Shown piece by piece: positions 1 to 9,380 of a DNA stretch of 64,000 bases. Source of the stretch: Roseovarius litoreus (lineage in GTDB: Bacteria; Pseudomonadota; Alphaproteobacteria; Rhodobacterales; Rhodobacteraceae); contig NZ_FRCB01000005.1 of NCBI RefSeq assembly GCF_900142765.1, positions 124,001-188,000 on the forward strand. The letters are read 5' to 3'. A program made the translations under genes and the position numbers. Each line of letters begins with the position of its first letter. The stretch's first letter is position 1. Under the pieces are notes generated by a model. The model ran no database searches and had not been told where the DNA came from. It saw only the letters and a program-made list of their open reading frames with translations.

Positions 1-1118
1 TCGCGGAAGGCGATGAAGGCACTGAGAAAGCCGTACAGGGTCAGCTGCTCGGGGCGTCCGCCATTGAGCGCCAGCATGTTGCAGCCGAAATAGGTCTGCA
101 TCGGCGTGAAGCGGAAGAGCTGGTTGAGCACGACCTCGGCGGTGGCGTCGCGCTTGAGCTCCACCACGACCCGCACACCGTGCCGGTCGGATTCGTCCTG
201 CACATGGGCGATCCCCTCGATCCGCTTCTCGCGCACCGTTTCGGCGATCTTCTCGATCATCGCGGCCTTGTTGACCTGATAGGGGATCTCGTCGATGACG
301 ATGGCATAGCGGTCCTTGCGGATTTCCTCGATCCGGGTTTTCGCCCGGACCACGACGCTGCCGCGCCCCTCGATATAGGCCTTTCGCGCGCCCGAGCGGC
401 CCAGCATGATGCCGCCGGTGGGAAAGTCCGGCCCGGGGATGTAGTCAATCAGGTCTTCCGAGCCGAGATCGGGATTCTCGATCAGCGCCAGCGTGGCATC
501 ACAGACCTCGCCAAGGTTATGGGGCGGAATGTTGGTGGCCATGCCGACGGCGATGCCGCCCGCGCCATTGACCAGCATGTTGGGAAACCGCGCCGGCAAT
601 ACGGTGGGTTCGAGATCCTTGCCGTCGTAATTGTCCTGAAAATCGACGGTGTCCTTCTCGATATCGGCCAGCAGCGCCGCCGCGGGCTTGTCCATGCGCA
701 CTTCGGTATAGCGCATCGCCGCGGCGTTATCGCCATCCATCGAGCCGAAATTGCCCTGGCCGTCCAGCAGCGGCAGCGACATCGAGAAATCCTGTGCCAT
801 GCGCACCAGCGCGTCATAGATCGCGCTGTCGCCATGGGGGTGGTATTTACCCATCACATCGCCCACCGCACGGGCCGATTTGCGATAGGGCTTGTCATGC
901 GTGTTGCCGCCTTCATGCATCGCATAAAGGATGCGGCGATGCACCGGCTTCAGACCATCGCGCAGATCGGGAATCGCCCGGCTGACGATCACCGACATGG
1001 CGTAATCCAGATAGGACGTCTTCATTTCGTCCTCGATCGAAATCGTCGGCCCGCCGTACTGCGGACGCTCTGGAGTATTTTCTTCCATGTCTTCAGGTGG
1101 TTGCGGCGTATCGTTCAC
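1..1118 (-). CDS. gyrA: DNA gyrase subunit A, N-terminal part (gene runs off the left edge)
   Basis: Catalytic breakage-rejoining subunit of DNA gyrase, which with GyrB introduces negative supercoils using ATP. The visible residues are the start of the protein: the motif [20 protein letters not shown], then [28 protein letters not shown] and AAAMRYTE, whose Tyr is the DNA-linking catalytic residue. The quinolone-determining Ser and Asp (E. coli 83 and 87) are both wild type here, codons near 825-827 and about 813-815. I chose the GTG at 1116-1118 (MNDTPQPP); an in-frame ATG at 1086-1088 is the alternative. The C-terminal DNA-wrapping domain lies outside the window. The gene is divergent from usg. 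Identification is secure; only the start is uncertain. Confidence 0.96.
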   Translation of the reverse strand, partial: MNDTPQPPEDMEENTPERPQYGGPTISIEDEMKTSYLDYAMSVIVSRAIPDLRDGLKPVHRRILYAMHEGGNTHDKPYRKSARAVGDVMGKYHPHGDSAIYDALVRMAQDFSMSLPLLDGQGNFGSMDGDNAAAMRYTEVRMDKPAAALLADIEKDTVDFQDNYDGKDLEPTVLPARFPNMLVNGAGGIAVGMATNIPPHNLGEVCDATLALIENPDLGSEDLIDYIPGPDFPTGGIMLGRSGARKAYIEGRGSVVVRAKTRIEEIRKDRYAIVIDEIPYQVNKAAMIEKIAETVREKRIEGIAHVQDESDRHGVRVVVELKRDATAEVVLNQLFRFTPMQTYFGCNMLALNGGRPEQLTLYGFLSAFIAFR

Positions 1119-1321
1119 GTGCTGGCCCGTCCTGTCCTGTATACTCTAGATATTGTTGTCGAAACTATATCAGAGCGCGGATATTGGGTGCAATGCCTGT
1201 TCCCGTCCGCCTTTGGCAGCCAGCATATGCATGTGCTAACACACTGTTTTTATTGAAAAGTAAATTTTTTCAGGCATGATTCCCGTACAATCAAGAAACG
1301 GCGACCAACAGGAGCAGATCC

Positions 1322-1591
1322 ATGGCGATGAGCGAGACCGAAATGATGCTGAAGGGCTACGGGCTGACCACGGCGGAATTCTATTACCGCATGCCCGATT
1401 ACACCCATGTGCTGAACACCTTCATCTGGCAGGATTACGACACGGCGCCCGATCATCCGCGCCTGTTCAAATTCGTCGAGTTCTGGCAGGATGAGATCGA
1501 GGGTCCGCTGCATTCGGTCAAGTTCACCCATCGCAAGCTGATCGCGCCGGGGGAATGGCGCCAGGTCGTGGGCGAATTCACCCTGCACTGA
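1322..1591 (+). CDS. usg: Usg family protein
   Basis: An 89-residue soluble protein that matches the Usg-like family (PF06233 from memory), widespread in alphaproteobacteria and of unknown function. Recognisable features are the GYGLTTAEFYYRMPD start and an aromatic-rich middle with FIWQDYD and FKFVEFW. There is no signal peptide or membrane segment. The start ATG is preceded by AACAGGAG eleven bases upstream, a good ribosome site. It stands alone, divergent from gyrA, with an AT-rich upstream region (about 1235-1275) that could hold promoters for both genes. Family assignment is from pattern memory; no biochemical role should be inferred. Confidence 0.8.
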   Translation: MAMSETEMMLKGYGLTTAEFYYRMPDYTHVLNTFIWQDYDTAPDHPRLFKFVEFWQDEIEGPLHSVKFTHRKLIAPGEWRQVVGEFTLH

Positions 1592-1615
1592 ACGCCGCAT
1601 CCTGCGTTTCTTCTG

Positions 1616-1690
1616 GCCGGAAATATCCCGGGGGAGGCGTTGAAATCCCCCTTGAGGGATTTCAACGGCGGGGGCAGAGCCCCCAAGCCT
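1616..1690. repeat. Intergenic hairpin element, typical Roseobacter type
   Basis: Between the convergent genes usg and the SYLF lipoprotein lie two stem-loops in a row. The first has a perfect 11-bp stem (GTTGAAATCCC at 1639-1649 with its complement at 1656-1666, loop CCTTGA). The second is GGGGGC-AGA-GCCCCC at 1670-1684. The flanking AATATCCCGGGGG and GGGGCAGAGCCCC words are common between convergent genes in Rhodobacteraceae genomes (from memory). It may serve as a bidirectional terminator; there is no T-tract. Confidence 0.6.
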
Positions 1691-1719
1691 GTCTTGCCAC
1701 CGGACGGATCAGGGGCGGA

Positions 1720-2280
1720 TCAGGGGATGATGCGCGTATATTTGATGCCTTCGAGCGATGCGCCGGCCATGGCGCCCGCCTGGCCGAAGATCACCGCGAC
1801 CACGGGGGCCGTGCTGGTGGTCGTGTCGGCGCGGATATTCTCGCCGCGATCGTTGAACACATATTCGATATCGGCGCCGGCCACCCAGCCCGAGGACCGG
1901 CGGAACCGCTCCAGCGCGTCTTCGGTCATGAAGAACAGCACATGGGCGAATTGCTGCGCGCCGATCTGCAGCCCGACGCTGCCCTTGGTTGCGGAATAAT
2001 AATCCACGGTGGTGTTGTTGATCCGCAATGCGCCGCGGCCATAGCCGCCACCGAACAGAAAGCCCGCTTCGGTGACCAGCGGCATGACAAGCATACCAGT
2101 CGATTTGGCGGCCAGATCGCGGGTATTCGGATACTGCGTATAGAGGTAATTCAGCGTGGTATCGACGCGGGCGTCGATTTTCTGCGCGTTGTTGGAACCT
2201 ACGCCGTTGCCGCAGGCAGCCAGAAGGGGCGTGCCTGCCATAGCGCCGAGCGTGAAGGCGCGTCGAGTGAGTTTGCTCAT
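1720..2280 (-). CDS. SYLF (YSC84-like) domain lipoprotein, Tat-type signal
   Basis: A 186-residue exported protein. The N-terminus MSKLTRRAFTLGAMAG has a twin-arginine motif and ends in a lipobox LLAAC, so a Tat-exported lipoprotein is likely. The mature part fits the SYLF/YSC84 family: a K-S-T-G-M-L-V-M-P segment, a glycine-rich FGGGYGRGAL stretch and a C-terminal GVKY-like ending (GIKYTRI). SYLF domains bind membranes and phosphoinositides in eukaryotes; in bacteria the role is unknown. The start is set at the ATG giving MSKLTRR, because the longer reading adds a charged tail before the signal. Single gene between two convergent or unrelated neighbours. Confidence 0.85.
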   Translation of the reverse strand: MSKLTRRAFTLGAMAGTPLLAACGNGVGSNNAQKIDARVDTTLNYLYTQYPNTRDLAAKSTGMLVMPLVTEAGFLFGGGYGRGALRINNTTVDYYSATKGSVGLQIGAQQFAHVLFFMTEDALERFRRSSGWVAGADIEYVFNDRGENIRADTTTSTAPVVAVIFGQAGAMAGASLEGIKYTRIIP

Positions 2281-2401
2281 GGTGTTGCCTGTTCGTTGCC
2301 TGACATCAATCCGGTCTTCTTCTGCGCCGGTGCTGCGAACTATAGGCCGGTTCTTGCCGCATGTCACGCCTCAACGCCCGCTGGCCGTGCGTCCGCGCGG
2401 C

Positions 2402-3406
2402 TTATCGCCCGTTTTGCATGAGGCGCGCGGCAGCCGGGGCGAAATAACTCAACACGCCATCGCAGCCCGCGCGCTTGAAGGCCATCAGGCTTTCCATCAT
2501 CGCGCGCTCGCCGTCGATCCAGCCTTGCATCGCCGCGGCCTGGATCATCGCGTATTCGCCGGACACCTGGTAGGCAAAGGTGGGGGCGGCGAATTCGTCC
2601 TTCACGCGGCGGCAGATATCCAGATAGGGCATGCCCGGCTTGACCATGACCATATCGGCGCCCTCGGCCAGGTCGCGGGCCACGCAGCGCAGCGCCTCGT
2701 CGGTATTGGCGGGGTTCATCTGATAGGTCTTCTTGTCGCCCTTCAACGCGCCTGACGCGCCGACGGCATCGCGGAAGGGACCATAGAAGGCGCTGGCGTA
2801 TTTCGCGGCATAGCTGAGCAGCATGACGTTCTGATGGCCCTCGGCCTCGAGCGCGGTGCGGATCGCGCCGATCCGGCCATCCATCATGTCGGAGGGGCCG
2901 ATGATATCGACCCCGGCCTGCGCCTGTGACAGCGCCTGACGCACAAGCGCTTCGACTGTCTGGTCATTGACGATCTCGCCATCCACCACAAATCCGTCAT
3001 GGCCGGTATCCGAATAGGGATCGAGCGCCACGTCGGTCATCACCACGATATCGGGCACCGCGTCCTTGATCGCGCGGGTGGCGCGGTTGGACAGGTTGTC
3101 GGGGTTCCAGGCTTCTGCGCAATCGGCGGTGCGGTTTGCCGCACCGGTATAGGGAAAGAGGCAAATGGCCGGAATTCCCAAGTCATGCGCTTCGCGGGCG
3201 GCCTCGACCACCTTGTCGACGCTGCGGCGCATCACGCCGGGCATGGAAGGCACCGGCTCTTCGACGCCCTCGCCGTCGCGCACGAAGACCGGCCAGATCA
3301 GATCGGCCGGGGTCAGCGTGTTTTCCGCAACCAGGGCTCGGATGGCGGGGGTGGACCGTGTGCGGCGCAGGCGGGTGGCGGGAAAGGCGGCTTGGGTGGG
3401 TTTCAT
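2402..3406 (-). CDS. hemB: Delta-aminolevulinic acid dehydratase (porphobilinogen synthase)
   Basis: Condenses two 5-aminolevulinate molecules to porphobilinogen, the first common step of haem, bacteriochlorophyll and cobalamin synthesis. About 334 residues, normal length. The two Schiff-base lysines sit in LLSYAAKYASAFYGPFRDA and VMVKPGMPYLD, and the SGEYAMI motif follows. The metal loop reads TDVALDPYSDTGHDG, so the three zinc cysteines of the classical enzyme are absent; this is the Rhodobacter-like, zinc-independent type known from R. capsulatus. The start at MKPTQAAF is preferred over a GTG 39 bases upstream because homologous enzymes start near here. The next gene on the other strand starts 120 bases away, so the two are divergent. 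Confidence 0.95.
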   Translation of the reverse strand: MKPTQAAFPATRLRRTRSTPAIRALVAENTLTPADLIWPVFVRDGEGVEEPVPSMPGVMRRSVDKVVEAAREAHDLGIPAICLFPYTGAANRTADCAEAWNPDNLSNRATRAIKDAVPDIVVMTDVALDPYSDTGHDGFVVDGEIVNDQTVEALVRQALSQAQAGVDIIGPSDMMDGRIGAIRTALEAEGHQNVMLLSYAAKYASAFYGPFRDAVGASGALKGDKKTYQMNPANTDEALRCVARDLAEGADMVMVKPGMPYLDICRRVKDEFAAPTFAYQVSGEYAMIQAAAMQGWIDGERAMMESLMAFKRAGCDGVLSYFAPAAARLMQNGR

Positions 3407-3525
3407 GGACCTGTCCTGAAGAAAACTCTGTTCCTTGAGTGGCACGTAAATTCGCGTATCTCAAGGGTAGGAATTGCCCGAGGGCGGCGCTAAGACTGTC
3501 CGGCGAATTAAGGTGGAATGATCTA

Positions 3526-4065
3526 TTGGATTGGTACGAGACCGTTTTCGAACTCATCGACATGCGCAGTTTCAGCAATCTGTGGTTCTGGATTGCCCTT
3601 GCGGTGCTGTGGTCATCGACAAGTCATTGGGTGCTTGGCGTGCCTTGGGATGTGGTGATCCGGGCGCGAAAGGCCAAGGGCCCGGAGGATGCGCAAACCG
3701 TGATCGACCTGCATGATCTGGTGCGCATCAACGCCAACCGCATTCTCTATATCGCGCGGGAATCCGGGCTGTTGCTGGCTGCATTCGTGTGTTTCACAAT
3801 CACGGTCGCCTTCCTGCTGGGCTTTGTCTATCACAAGGAATTCGCGCAGGCGCTGTTTCTGCTGGGCTTTCCTATGAGCATCGTGGGGCTTTTGTCCTTG
3901 CGGACCGCCCGCAAGATCAAGGTCCGCGCATTGGAGGGCGAGGCGCTTTACAGGCAGCTCTATCGCCACCGGCTGCTCACGCAGGTGATCGGCATGATCT
4001 CGATCTTCGTGACGGCGATGTGGGGCATGTTGCAGAACATGACCATCGGCGTTCTGGGTGGCTGA
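3526..4065 (+). CDS. Conserved Rhodobacterales membrane protein, unknown function
   Basis: A 179-residue protein with about four hydrophobic segments: FWIALAVLWSSTSHWVLG near the start, a pair around LLLAAFVCFTITVAFLLGF and ALFLLGFPMSIVGLLSL, and a last one with VIGMISIFVTAMWGM. The start is taken as a TTG (MDWYETVFELIDM) because AAGGTGG lies nine bases upstream; an ATG twelve codons further in is possible. Homologues in Roseobacters sometimes carry the label 'component of SufBCD complex', but nothing in this sequence shows such a role and the suf genes are 7 kb away. It lies 54 bases upstream of mfd and may be transcribed with it. Confidence 0.7.
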   Translation: MDWYETVFELIDMRSFSNLWFWIALAVLWSSTSHWVLGVPWDVVIRARKAKGPEDAQTVIDLHDLVRINANRILYIARESGLLLAAFVCFTITVAFLLGFVYHKEFAQALFLLGFPMSIVGLLSLRTARKIKVRALEGEALYRQLYRHRLLTQVIGMISIFVTAMWGMLQNMTIGVLGG

Positions 4066-4119
4066 GGCGGCACACAGCGGCGGTTGCACCCTGCGCAAGC
4101 TGATTGTATCGGGCAGGGC

Positions 4120-7100
4120 ATGAGCGGATCCGATCACATCACCATAGGCGGCGCGCCCGAAGGTTTCGACGCGCGCCTCATCCTGAACGAGGTCGAACGG
4201 CGCGACGCGCCGGTGGCCCATGTGGCGCGCGACGACAAGCGGCTTGCGGCGATGGCCGATGCGCTGCGCTTTTTCGCGCCCGATATGCCGGTGATCCGCT
4301 TTCCGGGCTGGGATTGCCTGCCCTATGACCGGATCTCGCCAAATCCCGATATCTCGGCGGCGAGGATGGCGACGCTGGCGGGGTTGGTGCATGGGATGCC
4401 GCGCCATTTCGTGCTGCTGACCACGCTGAACGCGGCAACGCAGCGCGTGCCGGCGCGCGAGGTGCTGAAAGAGGCCGCTTTCATCGCGCAGGTGGGCCAG
4501 CGCATCGACGAGGCTGGGCTCAAGGCGTTTCTGGTGCGCATGGGCTTCAGTCAGGCGCCCACGGTGATGGAGCCGGGCGATTACGCGGTGCGCGGCGGTA
4601 TCATCGACATCTACCCGCCGGGGGAAACAGGCCCGGTGCGGCTGGATCTGTTCGGTGACGTGCTGGATGGTCTGCGCCGCTTCGATCCCGCGACGCAGCG
4701 CACCACCGACAAACTGGAGCAGATCGAGCTGGCCCCGGTCAGCGAGGTGATCCTTGACGATGCCGCCGTCACGCGCTTTCGGCAGAATTACCGGATCGAG
4801 TTCGGCGCCGCGGGCACCGACGATCCGCTTTACGAGGCGGTGAGTGCGGGACGCAAACATGCGGGGATTGAGCATTGGTTGCCGTTCTTCCATGAAAAGC
4901 TGGAAACCCTGTTCGATTATCTGCCCGATGCGACGATCACGCTGGACGATCAGGTGAGCGCCGCGCGCTTGTCGCGGTGGGACAGCATCGCCGATCAATA
5001 CGACACCCGCGTGCATGCACTGACGCAGAAAAGCCGCGAAGGCACGCTCTACAAGCCGGTGCCGCCGGGGCTTTTGTATCTTGATGACGCAGGCTGGCAG
5101 GCGGCGGTGGGCACGCGGCGTGTCATGCAGTTCAATCCACTGCCACAAGCGACCGGACCGGGCGTTATCGATGCGGGCGGCCGGATCGGGCGCAATTTCG
5201 CGCCCGAGCGCCAGAACGAGTCGTTGAGCCTTTTCGGGGCGCTGAAGGACCATATCGAGACCAAGCTGGCGGCTGGACCTGTGCTGGTGGCCAGTTACTC
5301 GGACGGGGCACGCGAACGGCTTGAGGGGCTGTTGGAAGATGAGGGGCTGATCGGCGCGGTGCCGGTGGCCAATGCCACCCGGATCGGGGCGCGCGGCCTG
5401 CATCTGGCGGTCTGGGCCTTGGAGCATGGGTTCGAGGCGCCCAACCTGACGGTGATCGCCGAACAGGATGTGCTCGGCGACAGGTTGATCCGCGCCCCCA
5501 AGAAACGCCGCCGCGCCGAGAATTTCCTGACCGAGGCGCAAAGCCTGAGCCCCGGTGATCTGGTGGTGCATGTGGATCACGGGGTGGGCCGGTATCAGGG
5601 GCTCGAGGTGATCACGGCCGCTGGGGCCGCGCATGAGTGCCTGCTGCTGGAATATGCCGAAGGATCGAAGCTTTACCTGCCGGTCGAGAATATCGAGCTG
5701 CTGAGCCGGTTCGGCCATGAAGAGGGGCTTCTGGACAAGCTGGGCGGCGGCGCATGGCAGGCCAAGAAAGCCCGCCTGAAAGAGCGCATCCGCGAGATGG
5801 CCGACAGGCTGATCCGGATCGCCGCCGAGCGCGAATTGCGCCGTGCCCCGGTGCTGGAGCCGGAACACCACGCCTGGGAAGAATTCTCGGCGCGCTTCCC
5901 CTATACCGAGACCGATGACCAGTTGCGCGCCATCGAGGATGTTCTTGCCGATCTGGATGCCGGTCGCCCGATGGACCGGCTGATTTGCGGCGATGTGGGC
6001 TTTGGCAAGACCGAAGTCGCGATGCGCGCGGCCTTTGTGGCGGCGATGTCGGGGGTGCAGGTGGCGGTTGTGGCGCCGACCACGCTGCTGGCGCGCCAGC
6101 ATTACCAGAGCTTTGCCGAACGGTTCCGGGGTTTTCCGGTCACGGTGCGGCCGCTGTCGCGGTTCGTCTCGCAACGTGACGCCAACCTCACGCGCGAGGG
6201 ATTGGCCAGTGGCACTGTGGATATCGTGGTGGGCACCCATGCGCTTCTGGCCAAGAACATCCGGTTCAAGAACCTCGGGCTGCTTGTCATCGACGAGGAG
6301 CAACGCTTTGGCGTGGCGCACAAGGAGCGTCTCAAGCAGTTGCGCTCGGATGTGCATGTGCTGACGCTGACGGCGACGCCGATCCCGCGCACGCTGCAAT
6401 TGTCGCTATCCGGCGTGCGGGATCTGTCGATCATCGGCACGCCGCCTGTCGACCGGCTGTCGATCCGGACCTATGTGAGCGAGTTCGACCCGGTGACCAT
6501 CAGAGAGGCGCTCTTGCGCGAGCATTACCGGGGTGGGCAAAGCTTTTTCGTGGTGCCGCGCATCGACGACCTGCCAGAGATCGAGGCGTTCCTCTCCGAG
6601 CAGGTGCCGGAAGTGTCCTACGTCATCGCGCATGGCCAGATGGCCGCGCGCGATCTGGATGACCGGATGAACGCGTTCTACGACGGCAAGTATGACGTGC
6701 TTCTGGCCACGACGATCGTGGAGTCGGGGTTGGATATTCCGACGGCCAACACGATGATCATTCACCGCGCCGATATGTTCGGGCTGAGCCAGCTGTATCA
6801 GATCAGGGGCCGGGTCGGACGCTCGAAGACGCGGGCCTATGCCTATCTGACAACGCGGCCGCGCGCGCGGCTGACGCCGGCTGCCGAAAAGCGGCTGCGG
6901 GTTCTGGGGTCGCTGGACACGCTTGGGGCAGGATTCACGCTGGCCAGTCAGGATCTGGATATTCGCGGCGCGGGCAACCTGCTGGGCGAGGAACAGTCCG
7001 GGCAGATGCGCGATGTGGGCTATGAGCTCTATCAATCGATGCTCGAAGAGGCGATCGCCAAGATCAAATCCGGTGAGTTGGAAGGGCTGACCGAGGATGA

Positions 7101-7587
7101 TGGGCAGTGGGCGCCGCAGATCAATCTGGGCGTGCCGGTTCTGATCCCCGAAGAGTATGTGCCCGATCTGGATGTGCGATTGGGGCTGTATCGCCGGCTG
7201 AGCGGGCTGAGCAGCAAGGTCGAGCTGGAAGGCTTCGCCGCCGAATTGATCGACCGGTTCGGCAAGCTGCCTCGCGAAGTGAACACCCTTCTGTTGATCG
7301 TTCGCATCAAGGCGATGTGCAAGAAGGCCGGGATTTCGAAGCTGGATGGCGGGCCGAAAGGGGCGACAATCCAGTTCCACAACGACAAGTTCGCAACGCC
7401 CGAGGGGCTGGTGGATTTCATCCGCGACCAGAAGGGTCTGGCCAAGGTGAAGGACAACAAGATCGTCGTGCGGCGCGACTGGCGCAAGGAAAGCGACAAG
7501 ATCAAGGGCGCCTTCGCCATTGCCCGCGATCTTGCCGAAAAGGTCGTGGCCGAGCGCAAGAAAAAGCAGGTCGCCAAGGATGCTTGA
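4120..7587 (+). CDS. mfd: Transcription-repair coupling factor
   Basis: Mfd removes RNA polymerase stalled at DNA lesions and recruits UvrA for nucleotide excision repair. The 1155-residue length is normal. The N-terminal third is the UvrB-like part (FRAPDMP..GWDCLPYDR-type motif), followed near residues 475-495 by the RNA polymerase-interacting Tudor-like domain (GDLVVHVDHGVGRYQGL). The RecG-like motor has Walker A GDVGFGKTE near residue 624, the DEEQ box in VIDEEQRFGV, motif III TLTATPIPRTL, and the C-terminal helicase part ending in QIRGRVGRS. The D7 autoinhibitory domain follows. The ATG giving MSGSDHIT is preferred to an upstream TTG. The last codons overlap the next gene. Confidence 0.97.
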   Translation: MSGSDHITIGGAPEGFDARLILNEVERRDAPVAHVARDDKRLAAMADALRFFAPDMPVIRFPGWDCLPYDRISPNPDISAARMATLAGLVHGMPRHFVLLTTLNAATQRVPAREVLKEAAFIAQVGQRIDEAGLKAFLVRMGFSQAPTVMEPGDYAVRGGIIDIYPPGETGPVRLDLFGDVLDGLRRFDPATQRTTDKLEQIELAPVSEVILDDAAVTRFRQNYRIEFGAAGTDDPLYEAVSAGRKHAGIEHWLPFFHEKLETLFDYLPDATITLDDQVSAARLSRWDSIADQYDTRVHALTQKSREGTLYKPVPPGLLYLDDAGWQAAVGTRRVMQFNPLPQATGPGVIDAGGRIGRNFAPERQNESLSLFGALKDHIETKLAAGPVLVASYSDGARERLEGLLEDEGLIGAVPVANATRIGARGLHLAVWALEHGFEAPNLTVIAEQDVLGDRLIRAPKKRRRAENFLTEAQSLSPGDLVVHVDHGVGRYQGLEVITAAGAAHECLLLEYAEGSKLYLPVENIELLSRFGHEEGLLDKLGGGAWQAKKARLKERIREMADRLIRIAAERELRRAPVLEPEHHAWEEFSARFPYTETDDQLRAIEDVLADLDAGRPMDRLICGDVGFGKTEVAMRAAFVAAMSGVQVAVVAPTTLLARQHYQSFAERFRGFPVTVRPLSRFVSQRDANLTREGLASGTVDIVVGTHALLAKNIRFKNLGLLVIDEEQRFGVAHKERLKQLRSDVHVLTLTATPIPRTLQLSLSGVRDLSIIGTPPVDRLSIRTYVSEFDPVTIREALLREHYRGGQSFFVVPRIDDLPEIEAFLSEQVPEVSYVIAHGQMAARDLDDRMNAFYDGKYDVLLATTIVESGLDIPTANTMIIHRADMFGLSQLYQIRGRVGRSKTRAYAYLTTRPRARLTPAAEKRLRVLGSLDTLGAGFTLASQDLDIRGAGNLLGEEQSGQMRDVGYELYQSMLEEAIAKIKSGELEGLTEDDGQWAPQINLGVPVLIPEEYVPDLDVRLGLYRRLSGLSSKVELEGFAAELIDRFGKLPREVNTLLLIVRIKAMCKKAGISKLDGGPKGATIQFHNDKFATPEGLVDFIRDQKGLAKVKDNKIVVRRDWRKESDKIKGAFAIARDLAEKVVAERKKKQVAKDA

Positions 7588-8173
7588 GGACGGGCTTCAC
7601 GATGTGCCGGCGGGGCATACCGCGTCGGTGGTGACCTATCTCGAGATGCTGAGCGCGGCGCCCGAGCGCACGTGCGCAGATGTGCCGTTGCGCCTGCAGC
7701 GGGTGATGCGCCCCGATCCGGAGTGGTATCTGCGGCTCTTTCGCCGGGTGGGCGATCCGTGGCTCTGGTTCGGGCGCCTGGAGATGGCGCGTGCCGATCT
7801 GCAAAGGCTGCTGGATGATCCCTTGGTGCATGTCCATGCGGTGATGGATGGCGAGGCCGAGATGGGGTTGCTGGAGCTGGATTTCCGTGTGCAAGGCCAG
7901 TGCGAGCTTGCCTATTTCGGCTTGGTGCCGCAGGCGGTCGGGGGCGGCGCCGGGCGCTGGATGATGAATCGGGCGATCCGCCTGGCCTGGGCCGAAGGGA
8001 TCACGCGGTTTCACGTTCATACCTGTACGCTGGATCATCCCGCCGCGCTGGAATTCTACCGTCGCAGCGGGTTTGTTCCCTATAAACGCGAGATCGAGAT
8101 CGCGCCCGATCCAAGGCTGATCGGGCTGATCCCGGAAGACGCCGCGCCGCATGTGCCACTGATCCGGCGATGA
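7580..8173 (+). CDS. GNAT-family N-acetyltransferase
   Basis: A 197-residue cytosolic protein with the GNAT acetyl-CoA fold: the strand CELAYFGLVP, the pyrophosphate-loop region GGGAGRWMMNRAIRLAW, and the C-terminal HTCTLDHPAALEFYRRSGFV typical of motif B. The acceptor is unknown. The ATG at 7580 overlaps the end of mfd by 8 bases, so translation is probably coupled; the pairing of an mfd gene with a GNAT gene looks like a local operon rather than a known pathway. A longer reading from an upstream ATG lies wholly inside mfd and is unlikely. Confidence 0.85.
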   Translation: MLEDGLHDVPAGHTASVVTYLEMLSAAPERTCADVPLRLQRVMRPDPEWYLRLFRRVGDPWLWFGRLEMARADLQRLLDDPLVHVHAVMDGEAEMGLLELDFRVQGQCELAYFGLVPQAVGGGAGRWMMNRAIRLAWAEGITRFHVHTCTLDHPAALEFYRRSGFVPYKREIEIAPDPRLIGLIPEDAAPHVPLIRR

Positions 8174-8213
8174 GTGCTTGTCCGGCCTGACGGTCGGCCG
8201 CGCGTTTGGCTCC

Positions 8214-9380
8214 TCAGCCGTGGCGGGCGAACCACGCTTCGATCTGTGGGGCGATCCACTCCCAAAGGGCCGGCGCGCCGCGCTGTATCGGCTGTCCGAC
8301 CCGGTCGCTCACCTGATCCAGTGTCGCGCCATGTGCGCGCCAGCTGACCCCGTCCGTGGCCAGGTTCAGGTTGGGTGGCTGGAACCGGTCGAGCGCCTTG
8401 GCGAAGCGGGCATCGGCCGTGTGGGCGGCCTCGAATTCATCCCAGAGGGCGCGCATGTCGCGCCCCTGATCGTCAGGCAGAAGCCCGAAGATACGATCCG
8501 CCGCCGCAATCTCCGCCCGCGCGATGGCGGCGCGGTCGGCCTGAGCGTAGATCGGCATGTCGCCGGCATCGATTTCAACGAGATCATGCAGCAAAAGCAT
8601 CCGCGTCACCCGCGCCGGGCAGGCGCCATCGGGCGCATGATCGGCCAGCACCTGTGCGAACAGGGCGAGATGCCAGCTGTGCTCGGCGGAATTCTCATGG
8701 CGCGATCCGTCGCAGATCGGTGTGGCACGGGTGACGGATTTGAGCCGGTCGGCGGTGGCCAGAAACGTGATCTGGCGCGCCAGCGTGCTGCAGGGCAGGG
8801 GTGCGTCGTGACGCAGGGCGTGGAGGCAGGCGGCCATGTCGGGCCAGTCGGTGACGACCCACCGGGCGCGGCCCGTCGCCAGATTGTCGGCCACGACGCC
8901 CAGATGATCCGGTCGGGGCCTCTCGGCACAGAGCACTTGCAGGATCGGTTGCAGGTGATCGACCGCCCGCGCCAACCGGGCCGCCGGGCTTTGCCCCGCG
9001 CAGAATTCGGCCCATAGCGCCTGCAGAGCGGTCCCCTGATCGGCGGGCAGCAGTGCAAACAGCCGCAAGGCGGCGGCCTCTTCGCTGGCGCGCAGCGCGT
9101 CGGGATCGTGGGGCAGGTGGATGGGCTGGTCGCCGCTGTCGATCTCTACCAGATCATGCACCAGAAGCATGGCGATGGCGCGATCACGGCTTTGCGGTGT
9201 CACCTGAGCCACGGCGGAGGGCGGGGTCAGGATGAGCGCGCAGAGCGCCACATGCCAGCTGTGTTCTGCGACGTTCTCTGCGCGCGAGAGATCGATCAGA
9301 TCATTGCCGCGGGTGACGGATTTGAGCCTGCACGCCTCGATCAGGAAGGCCATTCGGGAATCGAGCGGCGTAGGGCTCAT
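8214..9380 (-). CDS. Tandem double HD-domain phosphohydrolase (HD_3/YfbR-like)
   Basis: A 388-residue protein made of two homologous halves of about 200 residues. Each half begins with LKSVTR, continues with AEHSWH and then HDLVEID-GD, the metal-binding signature of HD phosphohydrolases of the YfbR/HDDC2 type, which remove phosphate from 5'-deoxynucleotides. The HD pairs are at residues 75-76 and 265-266. Each half also has a LPADQG or LPDDQG, ALW-EF segment, so both look catalytically complete. Family members are usually single-domain proteins of about 190 residues. The start ATG overlaps the stop of the upstream 84-residue gene (ATGA), so the two are coupled. The substrate is not readable from sequence. 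Confidence 0.85.
   Translation of the reverse strand: MSPTPLDSRMAFLIEACRLKSVTRGNDLIDLSRAENVAEHSWHVALCALILTPPSAVAQVTPQSRDRAIAMLLVHDLVEIDSGDQPIHLPHDPDALRASEEAAALRLFALLPADQGTALQALWAEFCAGQSPAARLARAVDHLQPILQVLCAERPRPDHLGVVADNLATGRARWVVTDWPDMAACLHALRHDAPLPCSTLARQITFLATADRLKSVTRATPICDGSRHENSAEHSWHLALFAQVLADHAPDGACPARVTRMLLLHDLVEIDAGDMPIYAQADRAAIARAEIAAADRIFGLLPDDQGRDMRALWDEFEAAHTADARFAKALDRFQPPNLNLATDGVSWRAHGATLDQVSDRVGQPIQRGAPALWEWIAPQIEAWFARHG

Noticed and set aside
2402..3406. HemB as defective for lacking zinc cysteines
   Set aside because: The Rhodobacter-type enzyme naturally lacks them; both Schiff-base lysines are present.
3613..6399. Very long open frame on the minus strand across mfd
   Set aside because: It lies antisense to a fully motif-bearing mfd gene; high third-position GC leaves stop-free antisense frames. 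Its His/Arg/Gln-rich product has no recognisable domain.
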